64,000 bases of DNA from Ovis canadensis (lineage: Eukaryota > Chordata > Mammalia > Artiodactyla > Bovidae): contig NC_091251.1 in the NCBI RefSeq assembly GCF_042477335.2, positions 89,729,501-89,793,500 of the forward strand, written 5' to 3'. This document shows, piece by piece, positions 36,660 to 47,687 of the stretch; within the stretch, counting starts at the first letter, position 1, and each line of letters begins with the position of its first letter. Position numbers and translations under genes: made by a program. A model generated the notes under the pieces. The model did not search any database, was not told the origin of the DNA, and worked only from the letters and a program-made list of their open reading frames with translations.

Positions 36660-36875
36660 GAAAAGTGAAAGTGTTAGTCACTCCGTCATGTCCAACTCTT
36701 TGAGACCCCATGGACTGTAGCCCACCAGGCTCCTCTGTCCATGGAATTTTCCAGGCAAGAATACTGGAGTGGGTAGCCATTCCCTTCTCCAGGGGATCTT
36801 CCCAACCCAGGGACCGAACCCAGGTCTCCTGCATTGCAGGTGGATTCTTTACCATTTGAGCCCCCAGGGAAGCCC
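36660..36875 (-). mobile_element. Bov-tA SINE
   Basis: It runs from GAAAGTGTTAGTCACTCCGTC to GAGCCCCCAGGGAAGCCC, a typical antisense Bov-tA. It interrupts an L1 remnant. Confidence 0.92.
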
Positions 36876-36964
36876 TAGGGTACAATATTGTTGTCTATAT
36901 TCATTATACTGTGCATTTGATCTCCAGGGCTTATTTAGTATCTGTTGCAGTAAGGTGTACTTTA

Positions 36965-37430
36965 AAAAAAAAATTATTTCTAATTGGAGAATAATTGCTT
37001 TACAATATTGTGTTGGTTTCTGCCATATATCAACATGAATCAACCATAGGTATAAATATGTCCCTCCCTCTTGAAAGGGCTTCCCCAATAGCTCAGTTGG
37101 TAAAGAATTCACCTGCAATGCAGGAGACCCTGGTTAAATTACAGTCGGGAAGATCCACTGGAGAAGGTATAGGCTACTCACTGCAGTATTCTTGGGCTTC
37201 CCTTTTGGCTCAGCTGGTAAAGAATCCGCCTGCAATGCAGGAGACCTGGGTTCAATCCCTGGGTTGGGAAGATCCCCTGGAGAAGGGAAAGGCCACCCAC
37301 TCCAGTATCCTGGCCTGGAGAATTCCATGGACTACAGTCCATGGAGTCCCAAAGAGTGAACACGACTGAGTGACTTTCACTTTCCCTCTTGAACCTCCCT
37401 CCCACTTCCTACCCCATCCCACGAAGGCAG
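36965..37430 (-). mobile_element. Cattle-type L1 3' end, interrupted by a dimeric Bov-tA
   Basis: 'TTCTAATTGGAGAATAATTGCTTTACAATATTGTG...CAACATGAATCAACCATAGG' is the L1 3' terminus in antisense. It continues after the SINE as 'CTCTTGAACCTCCCTCCCACTTCC'. The adjoining + orientation ORF2 fragment (37443-37618) suggests a 5'-inverted copy. Confidence 0.85.
37076..37382 (+). mobile_element. Dimeric Bov-tA SINE
   Basis: Two tRNA-like heads occur head-to-tail (GGGCTTCCCCAATAGCTCAG at 37078 and GGGCTTCCCTTTTGGCTCAG at about 37195); the first monomer is short. A perfect 11-bp duplication TCCCTCTTGAA lies at 37065-37075 and 37383-37393, showing that the pair inserted as one unit. Confidence 0.93.
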
Positions 37431-37442
37431 CTCTCCAAAATA

Positions 37443-37618
37443 CGAAGGCAGCTCATGCAGCTCAATACCAGAAAAACAATCCAATCAAAAAGTGGGCAGA
37501 AGACCTAAACAGACATTTCTCCAAAGAAGACATACAGACAGCTAATAAACACATGAAAAGATGCTCAAATGGCTCTTTATTAGAGAAATGCAAATCAAAA
37601 CTAGTAATACAAGGAAGG
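37443..37618 (+). mobile_element. L1 ORF2 fragment, inverted relative to the adjacent 3' end
   Basis: The + strand frame 37370-37621 contains [30 protein letters not shown], a C-terminal ORF2 stretch. It lies in opposite orientation to the L1 3' end at 36965-37430, as expected for 5' inversion with a large internal loss. Confidence 0.8.
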
Positions 37619-38387
37619 TGAGCTTTTAATAAGGTGCTCCCCACACTCATAAAATAAAACCCAGGTTGGTTTGTTTGTTTGTTTTTCAAAGATCAAAATC
37701 TAAGCAGTTTACTAATCTGTCATCTGGCATTCTTTCCCACTCTGCTTCTCCCTGTAACACACCAAAGAAATGCTACAAATCTTCTTGGTCTTGCGTCACT
37801 TCTTGAGTCATGGGTGTTTGCAGTGGAGGTTCTCTTATTCCCCTAACACTTCTTTCTCACTGTGAGAAAGAGATATTTTAGGAGAGTTGTTCCACATGTA
37901 GATGTATTTTTGATCTATTTGTGGGGAGGAAGGTGGTCACCACATCTTACTCCTCTGCCATCTTAAAGGTCCCCCTGATATTTTAGGAGAGGAAAATGGA
38001 TATCCCCACCCTGCTGCTCACTCTCTGTTAAGAGTGTGAACTATGGAAGGCAGCCTGCTTGCTGGTGACAAGGACCCAGGCTTTGGAGCCAGACTACTTG
38101 GCTCTGCCACTTTCTAGCTTTGTGACTGAGGGCAAGTTCCTTTACCTCTCAGGCAAGGACACAAATGTCTACTTACGCAGGAAAAAGGAAAGTCCTTAGT
38201 GAAAATGAATATGTTGATCCACATTGACTAAATACTTGAGAGAATTGCCCACAGTGAGTGAGAGTCCATGTATGCGACAAACTGGACTCAATCCCCCCGC
38301 CAAGAATTTCTAATACATGTTGTTCCAACTGTTCTAAGAACTGTTGGCAAGACACTATAAAGTCCATGAATTCAAAACTACTTAAGG

Positions 38388-38504
38388 GAATTCCCTGGCA
38401 GCCAGTGGTTAGGACTCTACTTTCACTTCTGAGGACCCGGACAGTCCCTGCTTGGGGAACTAAGATCCCACAAGCAACTCAGCGTGCCCCTCCCCCACCA
38501 GAAA

Positions 38505-38538
<34 letters not shown>

Positions 38539-38540
38539 AC
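38388..38540 (+). mobile_element. CHR-type SINE with (CA)n tail
   Basis: The head GGAATTCCCTGGCAGCCAGTGG and 'GGGGAACTAAGATCCCACAAGC' are followed by a (CA)n array at about 38509-38537. Confidence 0.88.
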
Positions 38541-38990
38541 TATTGAAGACATGATCAACTAACTGAAAACATAAGACAAGGGCAGGACATCACCCAAGAA
38601 GAGCAGGAAAAGAACGGAATAGGACTGCTAGACATGAAAAATACTTGCACCGAAATGAAGCACTCAATGGCTAGATTAACATCAGATAAGGCACCACGTG
38701 AGACAGACCTCAGGAATGGAAAGATGGGCCTGAGGACATAACCCAGACTCGAGGGCAACGCAGAGAGATGAAGACACAGGCTACAACGTGGATGCCAGAA
38801 TGACAAGATCCTTTTTGAAGATTCCAGAAGTGGAGAAGAGAGGCATGACTTCAAGAGATAATGCCTTTAAAGTTTCCCAAGTTGATGAAAGACCTGAAGC
38901 CTCCGATTTAGGAAACAGGATGAGCCAGGCAGTACATGTGTTTAAAAAATCCATTCCTTTTCATGTGACATTCCAGACAGAAGCAGCCTG
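38541..38990 (+). mobile_element. Possible old L1 ORF1-region remnant
   Basis: 'GGCAGGACATCACCCAAGAAG' to 'TTCCAGAAGTGGAGAAGAGAGGC...GATAATGCCTTTAAAGTTTCCCAA' resembles an L1 ORF1-region segment with many stops. This is weak recognition from wording only. Confidence 0.35.
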
Positions 38991-39267
38991 GCTCCGGGGG
39001 AGATCTGTGCATGTTTGAAGGTGGTTCGCCCTCATGCCCACATTCCAGTCCCTTCCCTTTGAGAGCGTGACCCAAAGGCTGCCTTCATTCCTTCCACTCA
39101 CATCCCATTGGCCACTTATTCATGTGGTTATATCCCGCCACCGAGAAGATTGGAAAAGTGTAGTCTTTATTCTAGATAACCATGTGTTCTGTTAAAAGTC
39201 AGAGCTTCTACCTATATGACAAATAGGGGGAGAAGAGAATGTGGGGAACAAATAGAAGTCTCTAAGT

Positions 39268-39906
39268 CTCAGTCACTTCAGTCGCTCAGTCATGTCTGAC
39301 TCTGTGACCCCATGGACTGCACTACACCAGGCTTCCTTGTCCATCACCAACTCCCCGAGCTTGCTCAAACTCATGTCCATTGAGTCAGTGATGCCATCCA
39401 ACCATCTCATCCTCTGTCATCCCCTTCTCCTCCTGCCCTCAATCTTTCCCAGCATCAGGATGTTTTCCAATGAATCAGTTCTTTGCATCAGGTGGCCAAA
39501 GTAATGGAGTTTCAGCTTCAGTATCAGTCCTTCCAATGAACATTCAGGACTGATTTCCTTTAGGATTGACTGGTTTGATCTCTTTGCAGTCCAGGGGACT
39601 CTCAAGAGTCTTCTCCCAGCACTACAGTTTAAAAGCATCAATTCTTCGGTGCTCAGCTTTCTTCACAGTCCAACTCTCACATCCATACATGACTACTGGA
39701 AAAAAAATAGCTTTGACTGTTGGCAAAGTAATGTCTCTGCTTTTTAATAGCTGTCTAGGTTGGTCATAACTTTCCTTCCAAGGAGCAAACGTCTTTTAAT
39801 TTCATGGCTGCATCACCATCTGCAGTGATTTTGGGGCCCAAGAAAATAAAGTCTGTCACTGTTTTCATTATTTCTCCATTTATTTGCCATAGAGTGATGG
39901 GACTGG
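39268..39906 (-). mobile_element. BovB LINE (host copy), 3' part
   Basis: This is antisense BovB from near the 3' terminus (CTTCAGTCGCTCAGTCATGTC) through 'CTTCCAAGGAGCAAACGTC' to 'GTGATGGGACTGG'. The element resumes at 40729 after a nested BovB insertion marked by TGATGGGACTGG at 39895-39906 and 40729-40740. Confidence 0.93.
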
Positions 39907-40728
39907 TGTTTCTTGACTTCCTACTTTAGCATTGCAGTCCCCTATAATGAAAAGGACATCTTTTTGGGGTGTTAGTTCTAAAAGGTCTTGTAGGTCTTCA
40001 TAAAACTGTTCAACTTCAGCTTCTTCAGCGTTAGGTGGCTTAAAGCTCAACATTCAGAAAACGAAGATCATGGCATCCGGTCCCATCACTTCATGGGAAA
40101 TAGATGGGGAAACAGGGGAAACAGTGTCAGACTTTATTTTGGGGGGCTCCAAAATCACTGCAGATGGTGACTGCAGCCATGAAATTAAAAGATGCTTACT
40201 CCTTGAAAGAAAAGTTATGACCAACCTAGGTAGTATATTCAAAAGCAGAGACATTACTTTGCCGACTAAGGTCCGTCTAGTCAAGGCTATGGTTTTTCCT
40301 GTGGTCATGGATGGATGTGAGAGTTGGACTGTGAAAAAGGCTGAGTGCCGAAGAATTGATGCTTTTGAACTGTGGTGTTGGACTCTTGAGAGTCCCTTGG
40401 ACTGCAAGGAGATCCAACCAGTCCATTCTGAAGAAGATCAGCCCTGGGATTTCTTTGGAAGGAATGATGCTAAAGCTGAAACTCCAGTACTTTGGCCACC
40501 TCATGCGAAGAGCTGACTCATTGGAAAAGACTCTGATGCTGGGAGGGATTGGGGGCAGGAGGAGAAGGGGACAACAGAGGATGAGATGGCTGGATGGCAT
40601 CATGGACTCAATGAATGTGAGTCTGAGTGAACTCCGGGAGATGGTGATGGACAGGGAGGCCTGCCTGTGATTCATGGGGTCACAAAGAGTCGGACACGAC
40701 TGAGCGACTGAACTGAACTTAACTGAAC
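39907..40728 (+). mobile_element. BovB LINE nested in BovB, with inverted 5' segment
   Basis: The 3' part is in + orientation (about 40034-40728, with frame 40070-40516 reading MASGPITSWEIDGETGETVS, ending at the BovB terminus ACTGAGCGACTGAACTGAAC). The first 127 bases (39907-40033) are antisense endonuclease-region BovB ('GACTTCCTACTTTAGCATTGCAGTCCCC'). A perfect 12-bp duplication TGATGGGACTGG bounds the whole unit, so both parts arrived together. Confidence 0.92.
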
Positions 40729-40740
40729 TGATGGGACTGG

Positions 40741-40862
40741 ATGCCACAATCTTAGTTTTTTGAATGTTGAGTTTAAGCCAGCTTTTTCACTCTCCTCTTT
40801 CACTTTCATCAAGAGGCTCTTTAGTTCCTCTTCACTTTCTGCCACAGGGTGATGTCATCTGC
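40741..40862 (-). mobile_element. BovB LINE (host copy), remaining 5' part
   Basis: This continues the antisense copy at 39268-39906 ('ATGCCACAATCTTAGTTTTTTGAATGTTGAG...TGATGTCATCTGC') and then stops, so the host copy was itself 5'-truncated in the RT region. Confidence 0.92.
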
Positions 40863-41094
40863 GTCTAGAATAATAGAAATAACAAATAGAATGTATAACT
40901 TTCCAATCAGGAGAGTAGCTACTGGAAATGGAATAAAACCTATTAAATCCAGGCGGGGAAGAGAAACAGGAATATAGAAAATAAGGAGTAAATACAAAGC
41001 ACAAAATGCAGTAGTAGAAATAAATCCATATACAACATTGTAACTAACTATACTTCAATTAAAAAAAGGAGTAAAATCCCCAAATATATCGGTC

Positions 41095-41650
41095 ATAAGT
41101 AGACCTATACAAGAATGTCTATTGCAGCATTGACGCATGGAAAGTTGAAAATATTCTAAATGTCTATCGGTGTGATTGGGTAACTATGTTGAGTGTATTT
41201 GCACAGTGGAATATTACATGCAGTTAATAATGAGTCAAGTAAAGCTATATGTATAAGATCAACAAATCTCAAAAACCAACATTGAACAAAAAGGATCAGA
41301 AGAATATATATATACAAAAATACAGTTTATATATAAAGTATTAAACCTGCACAAAACAGTAATGTCTGTTGTTGAGGGGTATTTACAAATGAGGTAAAAA
41401 TGTAAACATAGTCAAGTGTAGGGTACATACATTTGAAAGGAGAGGAGTAACATTGGAGAGAGCAACACTGGAAGCGTCAACTGTCTGTAGTGGTTTATTT
41501 TTTAAAAAGTCAGAAGCAGATCTGACAAAAATTAAGATTTGACAAAGATGAATAGTGGATACGTGTTTTTTAAAAAACTATTCTCTATACGTTTCTGGTG
41601 GCCTGAAACGTTTCATGATAGAAAAATAAAGTGTTTTTAAATGCCTTCCT
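41095..41650 (+). mobile_element. L1 3'-region remnant
   Basis: 'GTCTATTGCAGCATTGACGCATGG', 'TGGAATATTACATGCAGTTAATAATGAGTC' and 'AGAATATATATATACAAAAATACAG' are L1 3'UTR-like in sense orientation. It is diverged. Confidence 0.6.
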
Positions 41651-41737
41651 CCCCTATTCCCCAGTGGCCCTAAACACATTATAAATAAACATGTTCTTTT
41701 TCCACAGCCCCTTGGATCTGGGGAGGTTGAACTTCTA

Positions 41738-41817
41738 TTGGGTTGGCCAGAAAGTTCACTCAGCATTTTCCATAAGATCTTGCGGAAAAACCCAAACGAA
41801 CTCTTTGGCCAACCCGG
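41738..41817. mobile_element. Mariner-type MITE
   Basis: The 80-bp element has ends TTGGGTTGGCCAGAAAGTT and (reverse complement) CCGGGTTGGCCAAAGAGTT, flanked by TA at 41736-41737 and 41818-41819. It belongs to the same family as the copy at 19724-19804. Confidence 0.92.
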
Positions 41818-42759
41818 TATAATATCAGCCCTTTCTTTTCTTCCAGACTGTATTTGCTAAGTAACCAGAACTCTCTGTAAGTACCAGTACTTATCATCTA
41901 AGCAACCAGAACACTCTCCCATAAAGACGCTGGGGGCTCAGGCTGGGACTTGAGTAAAGAAAGGAGAAGCATATAGACTCAGGGCAGAAGAGCCTGGGGG
42001 TGTAGGAGTGGAGAAGAGAGAGAAAGAAATCTTGACTAGGAATCATGGGCTGGAAGACTTAAGCAGGGACTAGGGCTGGGACATTAGCCTGACATCAGAC
42101 CTCTTGGCAGGAAACCTTAAGGCCATAAACACTGTGTTGCTCAATGCTGGGGCCGCTCTTGTCATCTGCTGTCATTCCCCAAACCAGTAGGCCAGATTCT
42201 GCAATTCATTAGAGGTTTTCCCCAGTACATCAAGGTAAGTTTCAAGTCCTAGGAAGGGATGACCCAGATTCTCAGGAGAGCTCCGGCCAGAGCTGGGCCC
42301 TGGACCCTGTCTCTGTCGCTGCTCCCAGAACTTACTTCTTAGTCATCATCAGTACCCACCTGCACCGAGGTGAGCCATGCCAGCTGGGTCCCTTTGCCCC
42401 TCCCCCTCACCTACCTGCCCCCTCCACTGCCACCGTTCCACACAGCTCGCCCACTGGCCCGCCCGCCCATGGAGATGGCACTGCCTGGATGACTAATGGC
42501 CACTCACTCGCTGCTGGCAGTGGTGCAGGGCAAGCCAAGCCTGTGTGTCTCCCAGGGGACGGGCCCTGCCTGTGATCAGATGCTACCCACTGGCAGCTAA
42601 GGCTTGGGAACAAGCCCTCCTCCTTCCCCATCACACAGCTTGCTGGAACCTGACTCCCTCTTTCATAATTGTCATTCGCCACATGGAATTGTTGTGCTGA
42701 AAACCAGATTTTTTTAAAAAAAGAAAAAATGTCAAGGCTGCCAGATAATTTCTTACCTA

Positions 42760-43369
42760 TTTTGAGGGGCTCCAAAATCACTGCAGATGGTGACTGCAGC
42801 CATGAAATTAAAAGACGCTTGCTACTTGGAAGGAAAGTTATGACCAACCTAGGCAGCATATTAAAAAGCAGAGACATTACTTTGCCAACAAAGGTCCGTC
42901 TAGTCAAGGCTATGGTTTTTCCAGTAGTCGTGTATGAATGTGAGAGTTGGACTATAAAGAAAGCTGAGCACCGAAGAATTGATGCTTTTGAACTGTGGTG
43001 TTGGAGAAGACTCTTGAGAGTCCCTTGGACTGCAAGGAGTTCCAACCAGTCCATCCTAAAGGAGATCAGTCCTGGGTGTTCATTGGAAGAACTGATGCTG
43101 AAGCTGAAACTCCAATCCTCTGGCCATCTGATGCGAAGAGCTGACTTATTGGAAAAGACCCTGATGCTGGGAAAGATTGGGGGCAGGAGGAGAAGGGAAC
43201 GACAGAGGATGAGATGGCTGGATGGCATCACCAACTCGATGGACATGAGTTTGGGTAGACTCTGGGAGTTGGTGATGGACAGTGAGGACTGGCGTGCTGC
43301 AGTTCGTGGGGTTGCAAAGAGTCGGACACAACTGAGCGACTGAACTGAGCTGAACTGAACTGAACTGAA
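42760..43369 (+). mobile_element. BovB LINE, 5'-truncated 3' part
   Basis: It runs from 'TTTGAGGGGCTCCAAAATCACTGC' to the 3' terminus with a four-fold CTGAA-type tail. Frame 42669-43343 keeps a long open run ([23 protein letters not shown]...[21 protein letters not shown]), which suggests a relatively young copy. It lacks RT and endonuclease domains and cannot move. Confidence 0.93.
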
Positions 43370-43631
43370 GGGTGAGAGAGGGGAGGAGGCGGGAGGAGGG
43401 GAGATGGTTCTAGACCTTGTTTCTGCTGGGACGCCTCTCACGGTCCGCTGTGCCCTTGCCAGGGCCACCTATTCCGAGGCCAGGTAAACCGTGGACTCAC
43501 TTTCCGTCTGGCACAGGAGTTGAGGGAATGGCTCATGTTTCAGAGGTCGCATCCTGTCCTGCTTCCGAGAGCCTTTTTTCCGGCTCTCTTCTTGGTTGTG
43601 TTGAAGAAGTCACAGCTAGTCTGATTGATCT

Positions 43632-43848
43632 AAAGTGAAGTAAAGTCATCGCTCAGTCATGTCCAACTCTTTGCGACCCTGTAGACTGTAGCCCACCAGG
43701 CTTCTCTGTCCAAGGGACTTTCCAGGCAAGAATGCTGGAGTGGGTTGCCATTTCCTTCTCCAAGGGATCTTCCTGACCCAGGGATTGAACCCAGGTCTCC
43801 CGCATTGCAGGCAGACCCTTTAACCGCTGAGCCACCAGGGAAGCCCCG
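43632..43848 (-). mobile_element. Bov-tA SINE
   Basis: It is an antisense Bov-tA from TGAAGTAAAGTCATCGCTCAG to GAGCCACCAGGGAAGCCCC. Imperfect flanking similarity (GATTGATCTAAA and GATCAATCTAAA) is a likely target duplication. Confidence 0.93.
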
Positions 43849-45614
43849 ATCAATCTAAAAGGTGATGCTGTCCTAAGAGCTGTATGTGTTAAAAGTCCCT
43901 TGGACTTTGTTCATTCTTGTCAACCTTGTGCCTCAGTTTTCCCATCAGAAAAGTGGGAGTATGGCATCTATCTGCAACAGAGCTTCATAGGAATTATCAT
44001 GATGAGTACATGGCATCAATATGAGGACTAAAACGAGTTTAACATTTTTTTATTTATTTACTCCCTCTCTGCTTCCAAAGGGGATTTGAGTGGATCTGTT
44101 AAAGAGAGGACTTTATGTAATAAAACATCCCTCATTTTTTAGCTTGAATATTTTTAACCGAGGCAGGTCTTCCTGAGGCCTGTTCTTGTGGGTCTGTACG
44201 CACTTCCTCTTTTTCTAGAATCCCTTTCTAGTTTCTCCAGCCAAGGTTTTGAAATACAGTAACTCAGTTTTATATTTATATACCAAAAATTTGTACTTCA
44301 GGATTTTTTTTTTTTGAGTGTATCAATGGTTCCGTTCAGTCCCTTAGACAAAGGAACAATGACTATTGCTCTTCCCCACTCTGACCAAGGATTATACAGA
44401 GGCAGCGATTCAGTTTAGGCACCAGCTTGACGGAGCCAGGATAGTTCACAGAGCCCAGAAAAACATCCCTATATACTTCAGAATTTGTGAGAAGGCCAGT
44501 ACTGTTATATAAAAGGAGAACACTAGGGCTAATTAGGACTAGCTGGAAATAAAGTCTGCATAAAGTCATCACAGAATCGGCCTTAGCAGATCTCCTTGCT
44601 GATAGATCCGATTTGCCTTCTAGAACTTTTATTCACTATGTTTAAGGATGTGCATGCATATGTGTGTGTAGAGAATTTTATTTTATTCTCTTAACCCCCA
44701 TTTTTTAACAAGGAAGACCCACTATAATATTTCCCAGGAACTGTAGTCTTGCTAGAGCTTTGTACTCCTATAAAGTCATTTGAGAAGAGTCCTGTACCGA
44801 TGAGGGCTTGGCCCTGGGATGTTTGCATCCCCAAAGGATCCCCAAACAGTTAGCTTTGCTTTGCATTCTGTAGCCGGTCTAGCATTTTTCAGAGAGTGGT
44901 CTGTGGACCACCCTCATCAGGATCACCTGGGGTTTTCTTTTCAAACACATTCCTGGGTTCACGCCTCAGACGTGCTAAATAAAAACCTCTGTGGGCACAA
45001 CCCAGGGATCTGTAACAGGATCCGTGTGGATCACTATGCCCCTGAGGGTGTGAAATCTACTGCCACAAACTCCTGCCCCGAGCATGTCCTGGGCCCCATT
45101 CAGCCATCCTTCTAGCCTTGAGCCCTGTGAGCCTCAGAGGGACTTCTGGGCTGGGTGGGGCCATTGACAAGACACAGACAAGACTTAGGAGTCCCTTCTT
45201 TCCTGCCTCTTCTGCACTCGGACACCAGGGCAGCCCCACAGTTGTGTGTTTTATATATTTGGGAATAAGAATATGATTTCAAATGAACACAAGATTTTAT
45301 ATTAAAAAACAAAAAGTTGAGAATCAAGGTCTTTGATGACAACAGAATTAGAACCATTTAATAGCTAGCACTGGGGGTTGTAATTTCAAAGGCTTAACTA
45401 ATCTTCTGTGAATGCAGAAGTTAACTAATCTATGAACGCAGTGGGAGGGTTCTGGGGAGGATTCAAGGAATGTGCTATAGCTAGAGGAGGAAGCCAGGTG
45501 TCGCCAGAAGAAAAGGTAATTGTCGCTTGTCCAGGTCTCCTGAGTTTTCAGGAGAAGCTGAGAATCGGGGATTGCATTTTGGAGTCTGGGTTTTTGCAGG
45601 ACATGAAATTTGGA

Positions 45615-45850
45615 TGTGAGGGCCACGGTAGCTAAGGGTATAATAGATTCCGGAGCCAGTCCTCCGGAGTTTGAATCCTGGCTCTGCCTCCTGGCTGTGT
45701 GACCTTGGGCAAATGGCCTCATCCCTCTGCGTCAATTTATCTGTACAACAGGGATAATAACAAGACCTGCCTCCTAGGATTGGGATGAAGATGAAATGAG
45801 TTGATACATGTAAAGTGCTTTAACCAGTGCCAGACACATAGCAAGTGGCC
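45615..45850 (+). mobile_element. MIR SINE
   Basis: This is the best-preserved MIR here: 'GATTCCGGAGCCAGTCCTCC', 'GGCTGTGTGACCTTGGGCAAATGG', 'GGGATAATAACAAGACCTGCCTCC' and 'GTAAAGTGCTTTAACCAGTGCCAG' follow in the right order. Confidence 0.9.
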
Positions 45851-47313
45851 TTGTTTAGATATATCTGTGTTGGCTAAATGCCCACAACATGGTAGGTCTT
45901 ACATGACGCTCTGTAGGCTAATAGCCCTGACTTAAAGCCATTCTTTCTGTAGATGGATCGTAAGCAGCATGACCAGGTAATTTATCATGTAAACCAGGAG
46001 ACTTTGGAGAGAGAAAAGAAGGGTCTATGACTCATTATTCTGGAGGACAGGTCACCACAGGACTGTCCCAGGGAAACTGGTCTCCCTGGTCCTAAGCACC
46101 ATCTTTGGTTGTGAAAATCCAGCAAGTAGCTTATATCTGCAAACTGCTCAGTAAGTGCCAGGTCGTGTACGTGAGCTGGCCGTGAGGCATCTCCTGTGAT
46201 CTTCACCACAACCCTAGGAGGTGGACATTCATTACTGTTTTTTCTACTGGTGAGAAAACTGAGGCTCAGAGAGGTTAAGGAATTTATAAGTCACACTGTA
46301 GTGGAGCCAGCCGGGCTCCAGAGCCTTACTGCTTACCGGTACCATTCTCTTCAGAGGATGTGATGCAATGGTAAGAATGTTGAGCCCTTTTCAGAGGGAT
46401 AGCTGAGACCAGCCTGGCGAGGCTCTGGGCTCGAACCGCTGCTCAGCACGCAGGACTGTCCTGGGAGCACAGGAGGGTGTCTGCTGCCTTGGGGCCAGTA
46501 TTTCACAGCACCACAAGGAGCTGTGGACATGGGGATTAAATACCAGGTCGGTGCCAAGAGCCTTTCATCAGGTCGCTGCAGCCCGTTCTAGGATGGCTTA
46601 CAAGTCTCATGTGTAAGTCGAAGCTGGTGAAAGTGGATCCCGCCTAAAAGTCAGCCGCCCAAACCTGACACCAGCTTGGCTAGCATGTCACCCAGACTAA
46701 AAGGATAGCTGAGGACTCAGTCCTAGGGAACCCTCTGAAAGGAGAAACAGAACCCAAATAAGGAGGCCTGCCTGTAGCTCACCTTTTCAGATCTCCCAGT
46801 GTGGCCCTTTGAGTGAGTGCAGGGGACGATCTGCCATCATGAATTGCATTGATCCTAGAATTAAGAATTTGAAAACTCCAAAATCGACACGCAGGTATAG
46901 GCATAGTTGGGAGTGTTCCTGCAGCAATGGAGAAAATGTGTTTTCATAAAAATGGAGGGAAACATGATGTTAAAGATCTTCAGACAAGGATGGCAGGATG
47001 TTAGTAATTGTTGGAGCATAGTCATGGATACATAAATGGTCTTTTATCCTCTTCTCTTTTAAAAAACTACCGGATGTGCCAAATGGTTTCAATGTTCAGA
47101 AATTTGTTTTCTGAACATTGAGAGAGTGCTCCACCATAAAGGTGAATGCAGACTGCTTTTAGCTTTGAGTCTCGAGTGCCCTTGCCCAGTAGATAAGAGT
47201 GGCTGGAGGGTGGATGGTGGGGAGGACCACGTGGCAGTCAGCCCAAGGCTGAGAGAAGACCCTAGGTTCCAAGGGGCACCTTCCTTTCCATCTGCTTCAG
47301 TGATAGCTTACCC

Positions 47314-47687
47314 TGAACTGTGGTGTTGGAGAAGACAATCTTCAGAGTCCCTTGGACTGCAAGGAGATCCAACCAGTCCATTCTGAAGGAGATCAGCCCT
47401 GGGATTTCTTTGGAGGGAATGATGCTAAAGCTGAAACTCCAGTACTCTGGCCACCTCGTGCAAAGAGTTGACTCATTAGAAAAGACTTTGATGCTGGGAG
47501 GGATTGGGGGCAGGAGGAGAAGGGGACAACAGAGGATGAGATGGCTGGATGGCATCACCGACTCGATGCACGTGAGTCTGAGTGAACTCCGGGAGTTGGG
47601 GATGGACAGGGAGGCCTGGCGTGCTGCGATTCATGGGGTCGCAAAGAGTCGGACACGACTGAGCGACTGAACTGAACTGAACTGAAG
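47314..47687 (+). mobile_element. BovB LINE, short 3' part
   Basis: It runs from TGAACTGTGGTGTTGGAGAAG to the terminus GAGCGACTGAACTGAACTGAACTGAAG. It is strongly 5'-truncated. Confidence 0.93.

Noticed and set aside
42407..43468. Longest single open frame in the window (353 codons, minus strand)
   Set aside because: Most of it is the antisense of a BovB 3' part, joined to unique intronic sequence. It is not a gene.
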